A stretch of 64,000 bases of DNA. Source: Clostridium ganghwense. Lineage in GTDB: Bacteria; Bacillota; Clostridia; Clostridiales; Clostridiaceae. The stretch spans positions 310,001-374,000 of the forward strand of contig NZ_JAPQES010000003.1 of assembly GCF_026735165.1 (NCBI RefSeq), in the 5' to 3' direction. Both the position numbers and the translations under genes were made by a program. Numbering within the stretch: position 1 is the first letter of the stretch; every line of letters starts with the position of its first letter. The notes beneath the pieces were generated by a model, which saw nothing but the letters and a program-made list of their open reading frames with translations, searched no databases and was not told the origin of the DNA. Shown here piece by piece: positions 56,201 through 64,000 of the stretch.

Positions 56201-56772
56201 TACGCCTCTTTTTCAATTTGATTCAAGCCAATTATATCCATTATATTTCTAGCTCTTTCTCTTGTTGAGCCTTCTATAACAGTAAAAGGTATGTTCTCTG
56301 CAATTAAAAAGTGCTTTATTGCCTCATCAACTTTTTTTGCTATTTCTTCATCCTGCCATCTCACACCATCTTTTAAATATCCAAATTCCCTTGGAACAAA
56401 GAATATGTGATCGTATTTAGGAATATCTTTTAACGCTAAACAATATAAATCTTTTAATATTTCAATTTCTTTTTTAGTTCTTTTCTTATCTCCAAGCATA
56501 AATCTACCATATATATAAGGAACAAAAGTTGCATAATCTGTTATAGCATAATCAAAGCCATTTAATTTTTCTTCTCTCATCATTTGTCCTAAATATATGC
56601 CATATTGTTCTGAAATTGATTCAATCATACCCTTATCACTAAGATAATCTGTAGAATATTCTGCTTCAGCACCTACTGATAATCCCATTATTTTCATATC
56701 AACATATAATTGCTGTATAAGTGTAGTTTTACCACAACGTGGTCCACCTAATATCGCTATTCTTATAGGCAT
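56200..56772 (-). CDS. P-loop ATP-binding protein (NadR/kinase-like)
   Basis: 190 aa. Walker A AILGGPRCGKTTLIQQLY at the N-terminus, then FDYAITDYATFVPYIYGRF and DHIFFVPREFGYLKDG. It looks like the AAA_28/NadR-C-type nucleotide-kinase fold. The role is unknown. ATG follows GGAGG; a strong terminator marks it as a single-gene unit. Confidence 0.8.
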   Translation of the reverse strand: MPIRIAILGGPRCGKTTLIQQLYVDMKIMGLSVGAEAEYSTDYLSDKGMIESISEQYGIYLGQMMREEKLNGFDYAITDYATFVPYIYGRFMLGDKKRTKKEIEILKDLYCLALKDIPKYDHIFFVPREFGYLKDGVRWQDEEIAKKVDEAIKHFLIAENIPFTVIEGSTRERARNIMDIIGLNQIEKEA

Positions 56773-57076
56773 ATCCTAACCTCCAAAATAAATTCATAAC
56801 AATCTAAATTATATCAATTTAAATATAATATTTCAACTTAAACTAAAATTATGTTAACACTAAACAATTTCCTTTATTTTTTAATAAAATTTTGTACTAT
56901 TTGTGTTAAAATATAAACTTGTATAAATACTTATCTAAACTCTTTAGGGACTCTCATGTTCCCACATATTATTTGGATAACTATTTTAAATTAGAAATTG
57001 TTACAATTTATTGATTAATGTAGAATTCTATAAACAATTACTAACTATACATAATAATAGAATCGGAGGTATATAT
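56773..57076. other. Gene-free spacer before the HAD genes
   Basis: No coding frame with a good start other than the tail of an overlong HAD frame. The region is very AT-rich and holds a small inverted repeat GGGA...TCCC (56947-56963). The divergent promoters of the P-loop gene and the HAD genes should lie here. Confidence 0.4.
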
Positions 57077-57931
57077 ATGTACAAATTAATTGCATTAGAT
57101 ATGGATGGAACATTATTAAAAGAAGATAAAAGTATATCTGAGGAAAATTACATAGCCATTAAAAAAGCTAAAGAAAAAGGGGTTAAAGTAGTTTTATCAA
57201 CTGGAAGACCTCAAAAAGGAATAGAAAAATATTTAAAAGAATTAAATCTTCTTTCTGATGAAGATTATTGTGTAACATATAATGGTTCTGTAATTCAAAA
57301 TACAGGAACTAATGAAATACTTTATAAGAAATTATTAACTTGTGAAGATGCTCATTACTTATATGACTTAAGTAAAAAACTTGATATAAACATTCATGCC
57401 TTAACTACAACTTCATGTATCGCTCCTAAATTAACTAAGTATACTGAACTCGAAGTTACTATGAACGGTATTAATTTTGAAGAAGTAGATTTTGCTACAT
57501 TAACAGACTCTACACCTATTGTAAAAATCATGTTAATAGACGAACCTGAAAAACTATCCGAAGCAATAGAAAAACTTCCTGAAGAAGTATACGAAAAATA
57601 TACAGTAGTAAGAAGTGCACCTTTCTTCTTAGAGTTTCTAGATAAAACTGTGAATAAGGGAGCTGGCGTTAAAGCTCTTGCAGAAAGCCTAGGAATAAAC
57701 CAAAATGAAGTCATTTGCATGGGAGATGCTGGCAACGACCTTCATATGATTAAATATGCAGGATTAGGTGTAGCTATGGGAAATGCTTTTTTAGAAGTAA
57801 AAAAAGCTGCTGATTACATTACTTATACTAATGAAGATGATGGTGTAGCTCATGTTATAAATAAATTTATATTAGATAGCCCTAATTTCTTTATAGAAGA
57901 TGACGAATCAGAAAATGACCAAGCTGTATAA
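57077..57931 (+). CDS. Cof-type HAD phosphatase (copy 1)
   Basis: 284 aa, cytoplasmic HAD hydrolase with nucleophile motif ALDMDGTLL, motif II VVLSTGRP, Lys in TVNKGAGVKAL, and the acidic motif ICMGDAGNDLHMI. The cap (about 85-190) is of the IIB type. Cof enzymes dephosphorylate sugar phosphates or flavin/vitamin intermediates. ATG 57077-57079 follows GGAGGTATATAT; the longer frame from 57011 adds an unlikely N-terminus. Followed 45 nt later by a paralogue, perhaps on the same transcript. The acidic tail EDDESENDQA is unusual. Confidence 0.93.
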   Translation: MYKLIALDMDGTLLKEDKSISEENYIAIKKAKEKGVKVVLSTGRPQKGIEKYLKELNLLSDEDYCVTYNGSVIQNTGTNEILYKKLLTCEDAHYLYDLSKKLDINIHALTTTSCIAPKLTKYTELEVTMNGINFEEVDFATLTDSTPIVKIMLIDEPEKLSEAIEKLPEEVYEKYTVVRSAPFFLEFLDKTVNKGAGVKALAESLGINQNEVICMGDAGNDLHMIKYAGLGVAMGNAFLEVKKAADYITYTNEDDGVAHVINKFILDSPNFFIEDDESENDQAV

Positions 57932-57976
57932 TTTTAATTAGTTTCATTACTACTAAGTAATTATAGGAGGGTCAAT

Positions 57977-58864
57977 ATGTATAAACTAATAGCAATTGAT
58001 ATGGACGGTACATTATTAAAAGATAATAAAACCATCTCAAAAAAAACTTACGATGCTATTCAAAGTGCTAAATCCAAAGGAGTTAAAGTGGTGTTATCTA
58101 CAGGACGACCTATTCAAGGAATAGAGCAAAGTTTAAAATATTTAACTTTAACAGGTAATAATGATTATATTGTTGCCTGCAGTGGAAGTGTTGTTCAATG
58201 TGTAGGTACTAAAAAGTTTTTATTCCAAGCTAAATTTTTAAAAAAAGATATAAAATATTTATATGATTTATCTAAAGATTTAAATATAACTTTAAATGGA
58301 ATGACCTCAAATTATCTTTTAACTTCAAAATTAGATTTTACAACTAAAATTGAATCGCACCTTGTTAACCTTCCTATAAAACTTGTAGATTTTAATAACA
58401 TAAAAGAAAATTTAATAATAAATAGTATGGCTTATATTAATGAAACTCATAATTTTATAAATAAATTAAAATCTTTTTATAACAATATAGATATAAACGA
58501 CTCAAATTTAGAATTTTTAAATACAGATGATGATTTATTGAGTGATTTAAATAACCTACCTAGTGAATTACGCAATAGATATACTTTATTAAAAACCTCT
58601 AACAACTCTTTAGAAATATTAAAAAAAGATGTTAATAAAGGTACTGGAGTTGCAACTATTGCAAAAAAATTAGGTATAAAAAGAAAAGAGATTATTTGCA
58701 TAGGAGATTCTGGAAACGATATTCATATGATAGAATTTGCTGGTCTTGGAGTTGCTATGGGAAATGCCTTTCCCGAAGTAAAGGAAATAGCAAATTATAT
58801 AACTCTCACTAATGAAGAAGATGGAGTTGCACATGTTATAAATAAATTTATATTAAAAAAATAG
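57977..58864 (+). CDS. Cof-type HAD phosphatase (copy 2)
   Basis: 295 aa. AIDMDGTLLKDN, VVLSTGRPIQGIEQ, DVNKGTGVATIAKKLGI and ICIGDSGNDIHMIEFAGLGV are intact. Shares the C-terminal GVAMGNAFPEVKEIA...NEEDGVAHVINKFIL block with copy 1, so the two arose by tandem duplication. The cap is more divergent and longer than in copy 1, with a DDDLLSDLNNLPSELR insert, pointing to a changed substrate. Ribosome site AGGAGG. Confidence 0.93.
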   Translation: MYKLIAIDMDGTLLKDNKTISKKTYDAIQSAKSKGVKVVLSTGRPIQGIEQSLKYLTLTGNNDYIVACSGSVVQCVGTKKFLFQAKFLKKDIKYLYDLSKDLNITLNGMTSNYLLTSKLDFTTKIESHLVNLPIKLVDFNNIKENLIINSMAYINETHNFINKLKSFYNNIDINDSNLEFLNTDDDLLSDLNNLPSELRNRYTLLKTSNNSLEILKKDVNKGTGVATIAKKLGIKRKEIICIGDSGNDIHMIEFAGLGVAMGNAFPEVKEIANYITLTNEEDGVAHVINKFILKK

Positions 58865-58883
58865 AAAAACTGTATAACTCCAT

Positions 58884-58935
58884 AAAATAAAAGTACAAAA
58901 TAAGTTGATAAAAACTTATTTTGTACTTTTATTTT
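58884..58935. terminator. Bidirectional terminator, perfect 23-bp inverted repeat
   Basis: A 23-nt arm (58884-58906) is perfectly inverted at 58913-58935 around a 6-nt loop; each side ends in a T/A-rich run. It lies between the convergent HAD copy 2 and trpS genes. Confidence 0.9.
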
Positions 58936-58947
58936 ATTACTAATTAT

Positions 58948-59955
58948 TTATTTTTTAGGTATAAATCCCATTTTCTTTTGTACCTTTCTAAGTGTCTTAT
59001 TAGCAACATAATTTGCCTTTTCAGTACCATTTTTATAGATACTTTCAAGGTAAGTTTTATCTGAAAGTAATTCCTTAACTTTCTTTTGAATTGGTTCTAA
59101 TTCTGAAACTATAGCTTCAGCAACATCTTTTTTAAATTGAGCATATCCTTGACCTTCATATTCTTTTTCAATATCTTCTGGAGTTTTTCCTGTAATTACA
59201 CTTAAAATAGTAATTAAATTTTTAACCCCTAGTTGCTCATCTGAATATTTAACAACACCAATACTATCTGTAACAGCTCTGCTTATTTTTTTTCTAATAA
59301 CTTCTGGTGGATCCATTATAAGAATATAAGAGTTAGCATTGTCAGATGACTTAGACATCTTTTTAGTAGGCTCTTGTAAATCCATAATCTTAGCTCCTGC
59401 TTTTGGTATATAAGGATCTGGAATCTTAAACGTAGGACTATATGCATTATTAAATCTTTCTGCTATATCACGAGATAATTCTAGATGCTGTTTTTGGTCT
59501 ACTCCAACTGGTACTAAATCAGTTTGATATAATAAAATATCTGCAGCCATTAGTACTGGGTAATTAAAAAGACCTGCTGCAATATTATTGCCATATCTTT
59601 GTGACTTATCTTTATATTGAGTCATCCTACTTAATTCACCCATATATGTATTACAATTTAAAAGCCATCCTAATTCACTATGTGCTGGTACATGGGATTG
59701 TATGAACAATGTATTTTTTTCTGGATCAATTCCTGCCGCAATATATATTGATAGCACTTCTAGAGTTCTTCTTCTTAAATCTTTAGGTACTTGTCTTACC
59801 GTTATTGCATGTAAATCAACTATACAAAAATAACAATCATATTCATCTTGAAGCTTAACCCAATTTTTTAGAGCTCCTAAGTAATTTCCTATAGTAAGCT
59901 CTCCCGATGGTTGTATTCCACTAAAAATGACCTTTTTTGCTTCTTGTTGTTCCAT
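58948..59955 (-). CDS. trpS: Tryptophanyl-tRNA synthetase
   Basis: Class I synthetase of 335 aa charging tRNA-Trp. HIGH-type motif in SGELTIGNYLGALKNW, the tryptophan-site VADLHAIT-like block (CIVDLHAITV), and KMSKSSDN. Ends with ANKTLRKVQKKMGFI. Length is normal for bacterial TrpRS. Good ribosome site GGAGGGATACC. It is controlled by an upstream T-box element. Confidence 0.97.
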   Translation of the reverse strand: MEQQEAKKVIFSGIQPSGELTIGNYLGALKNWVKLQDEYDCYFCIVDLHAITVRQVPKDLRRRTLEVLSIYIAAGIDPEKNTLFIQSHVPAHSELGWLLNCNTYMGELSRMTQYKDKSQRYGNNIAAGLFNYPVLMAADILLYQTDLVPVGVDQKQHLELSRDIAERFNNAYSPTFKIPDPYIPKAGAKIMDLQEPTKKMSKSSDNANSYILIMDPPEVIRKKISRAVTDSIGVVKYSDEQLGVKNLITILSVITGKTPEDIEKEYEGQGYAQFKKDVAEAIVSELEPIQKKVKELLSDKTYLESIYKNGTEKANYVANKTLRKVQKKMGFIPKK

Positions 59956-60022
59956 TTGGTATCCCTCCAGTTTAATTTTATAATATGTAAAATTTTATAA
60001 TTATAAAAATTTTTAATAAATA

Positions 60023-60300
60023 AAAAGCCCTACACAACATTTTTTGTTATATAGGGCGTATTATACACGCGGTACCACCTAATTTCGAAAAGCTAAAACT
60101 TTTCCTTCTTTCAGATACACTATGATATCCTGCCTTTATAACGTAAGGCTAACGTCTCAAACTACTTAATTTTCATTTTGAATCTCCAAGACCCATTCAG
60201 CTTAAGCATAATTATTGCAATCTCACCATCTACAACTCTCTTTAAATCTGTTTTTAAGCTTACTTACTTCTCTTCATAGATTTTGATTCTTACTTTTTTT
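60023..60300 (-). promoter_or_regulatory. T-box riboswitch of trpS
   Basis: On the minus strand the leader has Stem I features (AGAGAG..GGTGAGA), a specifier region GAATGGGTC with the Trp codon TGG (60193-60195), the invariant antiterminator bulge AATTAGGTGGTACCGCG (60069-60084), and a terminator GCCCTA...TAGGGC with TTTTTA at 60023-60059. Uncharged tRNA-Trp should favour antitermination. The neighbouring spacer to 60445 has no other gene. Confidence 0.95.
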
Positions 60301-60445
60301 ATATGATATTCTTATTATAAGTTTTTGTCAAGTCTTCATTACTTTTATTTTTGCTCTAATTTTCAAATTTATTTCATTAATTATTTTCTTTTTTAGTGGA
60401 ATACTAATTTTTGAAGAGATGAATTGAGAAAGGGGTTTAATAATT

Positions 60446-60667
60446 ATGCCTAAGAATAAAAAAAGAAATGTACAAGAAACTATGCAAAATAATACATCAT
60501 ATGGTCCTCATGAAAGAGGCTTTTTTGAAGAAAAACCTAAAACTATAAAAGCTCATTCAGCAGTTGATTACACAGAACTTCCAGACCCTGTACGAGACCC
60601 TATAGTCTCAAATGACATATCAAACGCTGAATTTGACTATACCTATAATGGTGGTGACGATATTTAA
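60446..60667 (+). CDS. Small acidic hypothetical protein
   Basis: 73 aa, MPKNKKRNVQETMQNNT then SYGPHERGFFEE..., no cysteine, no membrane segment, rich in Asp/Glu/Asn near the C-terminus (DYTYNGGDDI). A ribosome site AAAGGGG and a hairpin after it support expression. It vaguely recalls short DUF3787-type clostridial proteins at its N-terminus; I do not assign a function. Confidence 0.65.
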   Translation: MPKNKKRNVQETMQNNTSYGPHERGFFEEKPKTIKAHSAVDYTELPDPVRDPIVSNDISNAEFDYTYNGGDDI

Positions 60668-60677
60668 AAATTTAAAT

Positions 60678-60709
60678 AAGGAACTCTATTATTCCATGGA
60701 GTTCCTTTG
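60678..60709. terminator. Bidirectional terminator between convergent genes
   Basis: AAGGAACTC / GAGTTCCTT stem around a 13-nt loop between the 73-aa gene and the acetyltransferase gene, with TTTG on the plus strand and TTATTTAAATTTTT on the minus strand. Confidence 0.75.
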
Positions 60710-60715
60710 TTAAAG

Positions 60716-61564
60716 TTATAATTTTTTTATCCATATATTCATATCTTCTAATTGTCCACATATATGACAGTGATTTATAAGACGTCCACCATACTCATAT
60801 CCATGCTTTGAAAATACAATATTCATACCAGGAGAAATAGCTCTAGCCATACTATATAAAACCTTATAGTTTGTTTTTTTAAGCGCTTCCTCGAGTTCGT
60901 ATATAAGTCTTCCCATAAGTCCCTCACCTCTATACTGCTTTAGTGTTGCACAATCAGTCATTTCTGCATTTAAATATCTTGAGTCCATGTCAGCAGAAGC
61001 AGAACTAATAATTTTATCATCCCAAAGTATTAGTTTAAATAATACATCATTATTAATTGCTGATTTAATAAACTTCTCATCATGTAGGGGTGTAGGATAT
61101 GTTTCAAAAACTTCATTATATAATTGTGTCATTTTAAATACATCATCTTCTTCAGCTGTTTTTATAGTAAATTTTTTATCCATAGGATAGTAATACTTTT
61201 CATCTATATATTCTCTTGCTTTGATTAATATTTCTTCCTCTTCTGGAATGCTAATACTCATTTTTCTTTTAGTTGTTAAAAACTTAGAAAGAAAATATCC
61301 AGATTTTCCATTTAAAAAATTATCAATTTTTGCTTCCATAATAAAACCTTGTTCTTTAAACTTTTCTATATCTTCCTCAAGAGAAATATAAAAAATTTTA
61401 GCAAGTTCATGTTCCTCAATCAATGGCTTTAACTTTTGTAACAATTCTTTTAAGTCTCCAGTCAATTGAAGAATTTTTATTCTTTTATTAAAAGTATCAA
61501 CTTTTATTTTTGCATTACCACTATTAAGTGAAATCATTTCAGTTGTAGGTGTATCTAGTATCAT
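60716..61564 (-). CDS. ablB: Putative beta-lysine N-acetyltransferase (AblB-like)
   Basis: 282 aa GNAT-family enzyme. The acetyl-CoA-binding region is LKQYRGEGLMGRLIYELEEAL; the long N-terminal domain (LTGDLKELLQKLKPLIEE and FIMEAKIDNFLNGKSGYFLS) and the tail INHCHICGQLEDMNIWIK match AblB, which acetylates beta-lysine to the osmolyte N-epsilon-acetyl-beta-lysine. AblB usually sits next to AblA, lysine 2,3-aminomutase; no ablA is visible here. ATG 61562-61564 follows GAGAGGTG; a TTG at 61579 is rejected. Confidence 0.82.
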   Translation of the reverse strand: MILDTPTTEMISLNSGNAKIKVDTFNKRIKILQLTGDLKELLQKLKPLIEEHELAKIFYISLEEDIEKFKEQGFIMEAKIDNFLNGKSGYFLSKFLTTKRKMSISIPEEEEILIKAREYIDEKYYYPMDKKFTIKTAEEDDVFKMTQLYNEVFETYPTPLHDEKFIKSAINNDVLFKLILWDDKIISSASADMDSRYLNAEMTDCATLKQYRGEGLMGRLIYELEEALKKTNYKVLYSMARAISPGMNIVFSKHGYEYGGRLINHCHICGQLEDMNIWIKKL

Positions 61565-61717
61565 AAAATCACCTCTCAATTTGCTAAATATATTCTTATT
61601 TTATATGTTTTAAATGATTACTCTTGTAACAATATTTAAGCAGACATGAAAGATTGATTTTAATATATGCTTTTTTTAATCAACTTTTCATGCCGCTAAT
61701 TTATTTACAACACTATT

Positions 61718-64000
61718 CTATACTTTACCAACAAGTGCCATCTCAGGTTGAAGAAGAACTTCTACGTGGTGAACTCCTGATCCCATGTATGGAATTATAT
61801 TATCTTCTAATACCTTGCCATCCATTTTTACTTTATTTTTTTCACCTTTAGTAACTTTTATAATATACTTACATTCTCCCCTATTATACTCAATTTCAAA
61901 TTCTCTCCAATCTTTTGGAACAGTAGGCTCTACAACAAAACCTTTTTCTCCTCTGAATTTAAGTCCAAGAATTCCTTCAATAGCTACTCTATACATCCAT
62001 CCAGATGTACCTGTATACCAACTCCAACCTCCTCTTCCTATATGAGGTTCTCTACCATATACATCCGCAGTCATTACATAAGGTTCTGCTTTAAATCTTT
62101 CACATTCATAATAAGATTTTGTATGATTTATAGGATTTAGCATATTGTAAATTTTCCAAGCTTTATCTCCATAACCAAGTCTTGTCATTGCAAGAACCAC
62201 CCAAGTTGCTGCATGAGTATACTGTCCTCCATTCTCACGTACCCCAGGAACATATCCTTTTATATAACCTGGTTCTTCTCTACCACTTTCAAAAGGAGGT
62301 GTAAGTAGGAATACCATTCCTATATCCTCTTTAATAAGATACTTTTCTAAAGCATTCATAGCTTCTTTAATACGAGTCTTATCTCCTGCATTTGAAATCA
62401 CAGCCCAAGATTGTGATAAGGAATCTATCTGACACTCATCATTTTCGATAGAACCAAGTGGAGTTCCATCATCAAAATATGCTCTTCTGTACCAATTTCC
62501 ATCCCAAGCATTTTTCTCTAAATTTTCCTTTATAAAATCTTTCATTTCATCATATCTTTGTGTTCTATATTCATCGCCTCTTACTTTACATATCTCTTTA
62601 AAATTATCTAGTATACTGTATAGGAACCATCCAAGCCATACGCTTTCACCTTTTCCTTTATTTCCCACTTCGCTCATTCCATCGTTCCAATCTCCTGAAC
62701 CCATAAGAGGTATATTATGAGGTCCAAATCTTAAACCTCTTTCTATGGCTTTTATACAGTGTTCATAAATAGATCCTTTTTGTTCTGAGCGTTTAGATAT
62801 AGTATATCTTTCGTCCTCACCCTCGTCTAATGGTCTATCTTCTAAATAATATGCTTCCTCATCAAGTACACTATAGTCTCCAGTTCTATTTATATAATCT
62901 GCTGTTACATATGGAAGCCATAATAAATCATCAGAGAATCTAGTTCTTATACCACTATCAACTCCCGGATGCCACCAATGCTGTACATCACCTTCTAAGA
63001 ATTGTCTAGAAGCACTATAAATTATATGATCTCTAGCCATCTTAGGATCAACATATGCTGCAGCCATCACATCTTGAAGCTGATCTCTAAATCCATAAGC
63101 TCCTCCTGATTGATAAAATGCACTTCTAGCCCAAATTCTACATACTATAGTTTGATATAATAACCATCCATTTAACATTATATCCATTGTTTTATCAGGA
63201 GTTTTTACCTTAATTGTATGAAGTAATTGTTTCCAATAATTTTTAACATTATCTAATTCTTCTTCTGCCCTTTTTTTATTTTCATATTTTTTAATTACTC
63301 TCTCTACAGCTTCTATACTCTCATCTTCTCCAAGCATAATTAAGAGAGACTTTTCTTTTCCCGCTTTAATACTAAATTTTACATTTTCACAAAGACAAGG
63401 ATCATAACCTCCTCCTACTGAGTTAGAAAGTCTAATTCTTTTTAAAGCTTCTGGTTTCTCTATACTTTTTCCTCTTCCTATAAATTCTTTTCTATTTCCA
63501 GTAAAACTTTCTTGTTCTCCTCCTACAACCTTTAAATAAGCATGTAGATTTCCAAAGTTTTCACTATATGGATTCTGAGCTGAAATATATTTTTTCTTAC
63601 TATTTAAAGAAGTGGCTATATGAGTAGCTGTATGTTGTGGTACAACCCCTAAAACAGTCTGTGCAAAATAAGTTAAAGACATCTTTCTATCTTCTTTAGA
63701 ATTATTTTTCAAAATAATTTTACACAATTTAACATTGTCTTCTTTAGGTACAAACATTGTCATTTCTCCAATTATTCCATATGCCTCATGCTTAAAATTG
63801 GAATATCCAAAACCATGCTCTATAATATACTCTCCACTATCTCTAATAGGTTTTGGTGTAATACTCCATACATCTCCAGTTTCTTCATCTCTTAAATAAG
63901 CAACTTCTGAAGGCGTATCACTTACCCAATCATTTGACCAAGTTGTTATCTTATTTTCTCTACTATTCTTATACCATGTATAAGCTGATCCACTTTCTGA
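61718..64000 (-). CDS. NdvB-like GH94 C-terminal phosphorylase domain (5' end outside window)
   Basis: At least 760 codons; the frame is open through the right edge, so the true start lies beyond 64000. The visible part begins NSRENKITTWSNDWVSDTPS...LRDEETGDVW, the super-sandwich entry of GH94/GT36 enzymes, and has GGAYGFRDQLQDVMAAAYVD, the general-acid region GSGDWNDGMSEVG, and GYVPGVRENGGQYTHAATWV. It resembles the C-terminal part of cyclic beta-1,2-glucan synthase NdvB, a very long protein with GT84 and GH94 parts; only the latter is visible. Cellobiose/chitobiose phosphorylase-like alone is the alternative. Confidence 0.87.
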   Translation of the reverse strand, partial: SESGSAYTWYKNSRENKITTWSNDWVSDTPSEVAYLRDEETGDVWSITPKPIRDSGEYIIEHGFGYSNFKHEAYGIIGEMTMFVPKEDNVKLCKIILKNNSKEDRKMSLTYFAQTVLGVVPQHTATHIATSLNSKKKYISAQNPYSENFGNLHAYLKVVGGEQESFTGNRKEFIGRGKSIEKPEALKRIRLSNSVGGGYDPCLCENVKFSIKAGKEKSLLIMLGEDESIEAVERVIKKYENKKRAEEELDNVKNYWKQLLHTIKVKTPDKTMDIMLNGWLLYQTIVCRIWARSAFYQSGGAYGFRDQLQDVMAAAYVDPKMARDHIIYSASRQFLEGDVQHWWHPGVDSGIRTRFSDDLLWLPYVTADYINRTGDYSVLDEEAYYLEDRPLDEGEDERYTISKRSEQKGSIYEHCIKAIERGLRFGPHNIPLMGSGDWNDGMSEVGNKGKGESVWLGWFLYSILDNFKEICKVRGDEYRTQRYDEMKDFIKENLEKNAWDGNWYRRAYFDDGTPLGSIENDECQIDSLSQSWAVISNAGDKTRIKEAMNALEKYLIKEDIGMVFLLTPPFESGREEPGYIKGYVPGVRENGGQYTHAATWVVLAMTRLGYGDKAWKIYNMLNPINHTKSYYECERFKAEPYVMTADVYGREPHIGRGGWSWYTGTSGWMYRVAIEGILGLKFRGEKGFVVEPTVPKDWREFEIEYNRGECKYIIKVTKGEKNKVKMDGKVLEDNIIPYMGSGVHHVEVLLQPEMALVGKV

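Overview
The window is low-GC Firmicute DNA and looks like a Clostridium of the sensu stricto group. Supporting signs are strong AGGAGG-type ribosome sites, A/T-ending codons, a tmRNA tag ending in AEDNFALAA, a glycolytic block linked to secG-rnr-smpB-ssrA, anaerobic enzymes, and riboswitch/T-box control. I cannot name the species. Nearly everything from 1 to about 43,700 is on the minus strand.

Layout. (1) 1-6,540: end of a fructose-type PTS (EIIC, EIIB), a decayed IS, MgtC, a PHP hydrolase split from its usual CehA-like N-terminal domain, a GDPD-like protein, and a BglG/MtlR-type regulator carrying its own EIIA domain. (2) 6,900-8,600: IS1380-type relic, tmRNA, smpB. (3) 8,685-14,000: HD-GYP protein and a thiamine thiazole operon (tenI/thiE, thiS, thiF, thiG, thiH) under a TPP riboswitch. 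(4) 14,035-33,500: rnr, hppA, secG, eno, gpmI, tpiA, pgk, then a nucleoside-type ABC transporter, two gap genes and cggR. The classical cggR-gap-pgk-tpi-pgm-eno operon is split by the transporter and second gap. Near-identical CggR-type operators sit in front of both cggR and pgk. (5) 33,600-36,050: diguanylate cyclase and a membrane protein. (6) 36,175-40,460: a preQ1-I riboswitch operon with queD, queE, folE and queC, plus a 2-hydroxyacyl-CoA-dehydratase/double-cubane-type protein and its ATP-dependent activator. No queF is present. (7) 40,500-43,700: DUF4173, XRE and DUF2975 genes, and a Crp/Fnr regulator. (8) 43,780-49,020: a BceRS-BceAB-like antimicrobial-peptide sensing and detoxification module. 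Two matching operators imply that a small 100-aa membrane protein is a co-regulated member. (9) 49,080-64,000: P-loop protein, AlbA_2 protein, GAF-GGDEF protein, ECF S component, a 51-aa lmo0937-like protein, FAD oxidoreductase, prfC, P-loop protein, tandem HAD phosphatases, T-box-controlled trpS, a small protein, ablB-like acetyltransferase, and the C-terminal part of an NdvB-like GH94 enzyme.

The observations most worth follow-up are four. The first is the preQ1-controlled activator/dehydratase pair inside a queuosine operon without queF. The second is a set of degenerate 7-nt periodic repeat arms that form long imperfect hairpins in at least three spacers of the glycolytic region. The third is the duplicated CggR operator with conserved promoter geometry. 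The fourth is the BceR-type operator in front of the small orphan protein. All calls come from reading the sequence; no database search was run.
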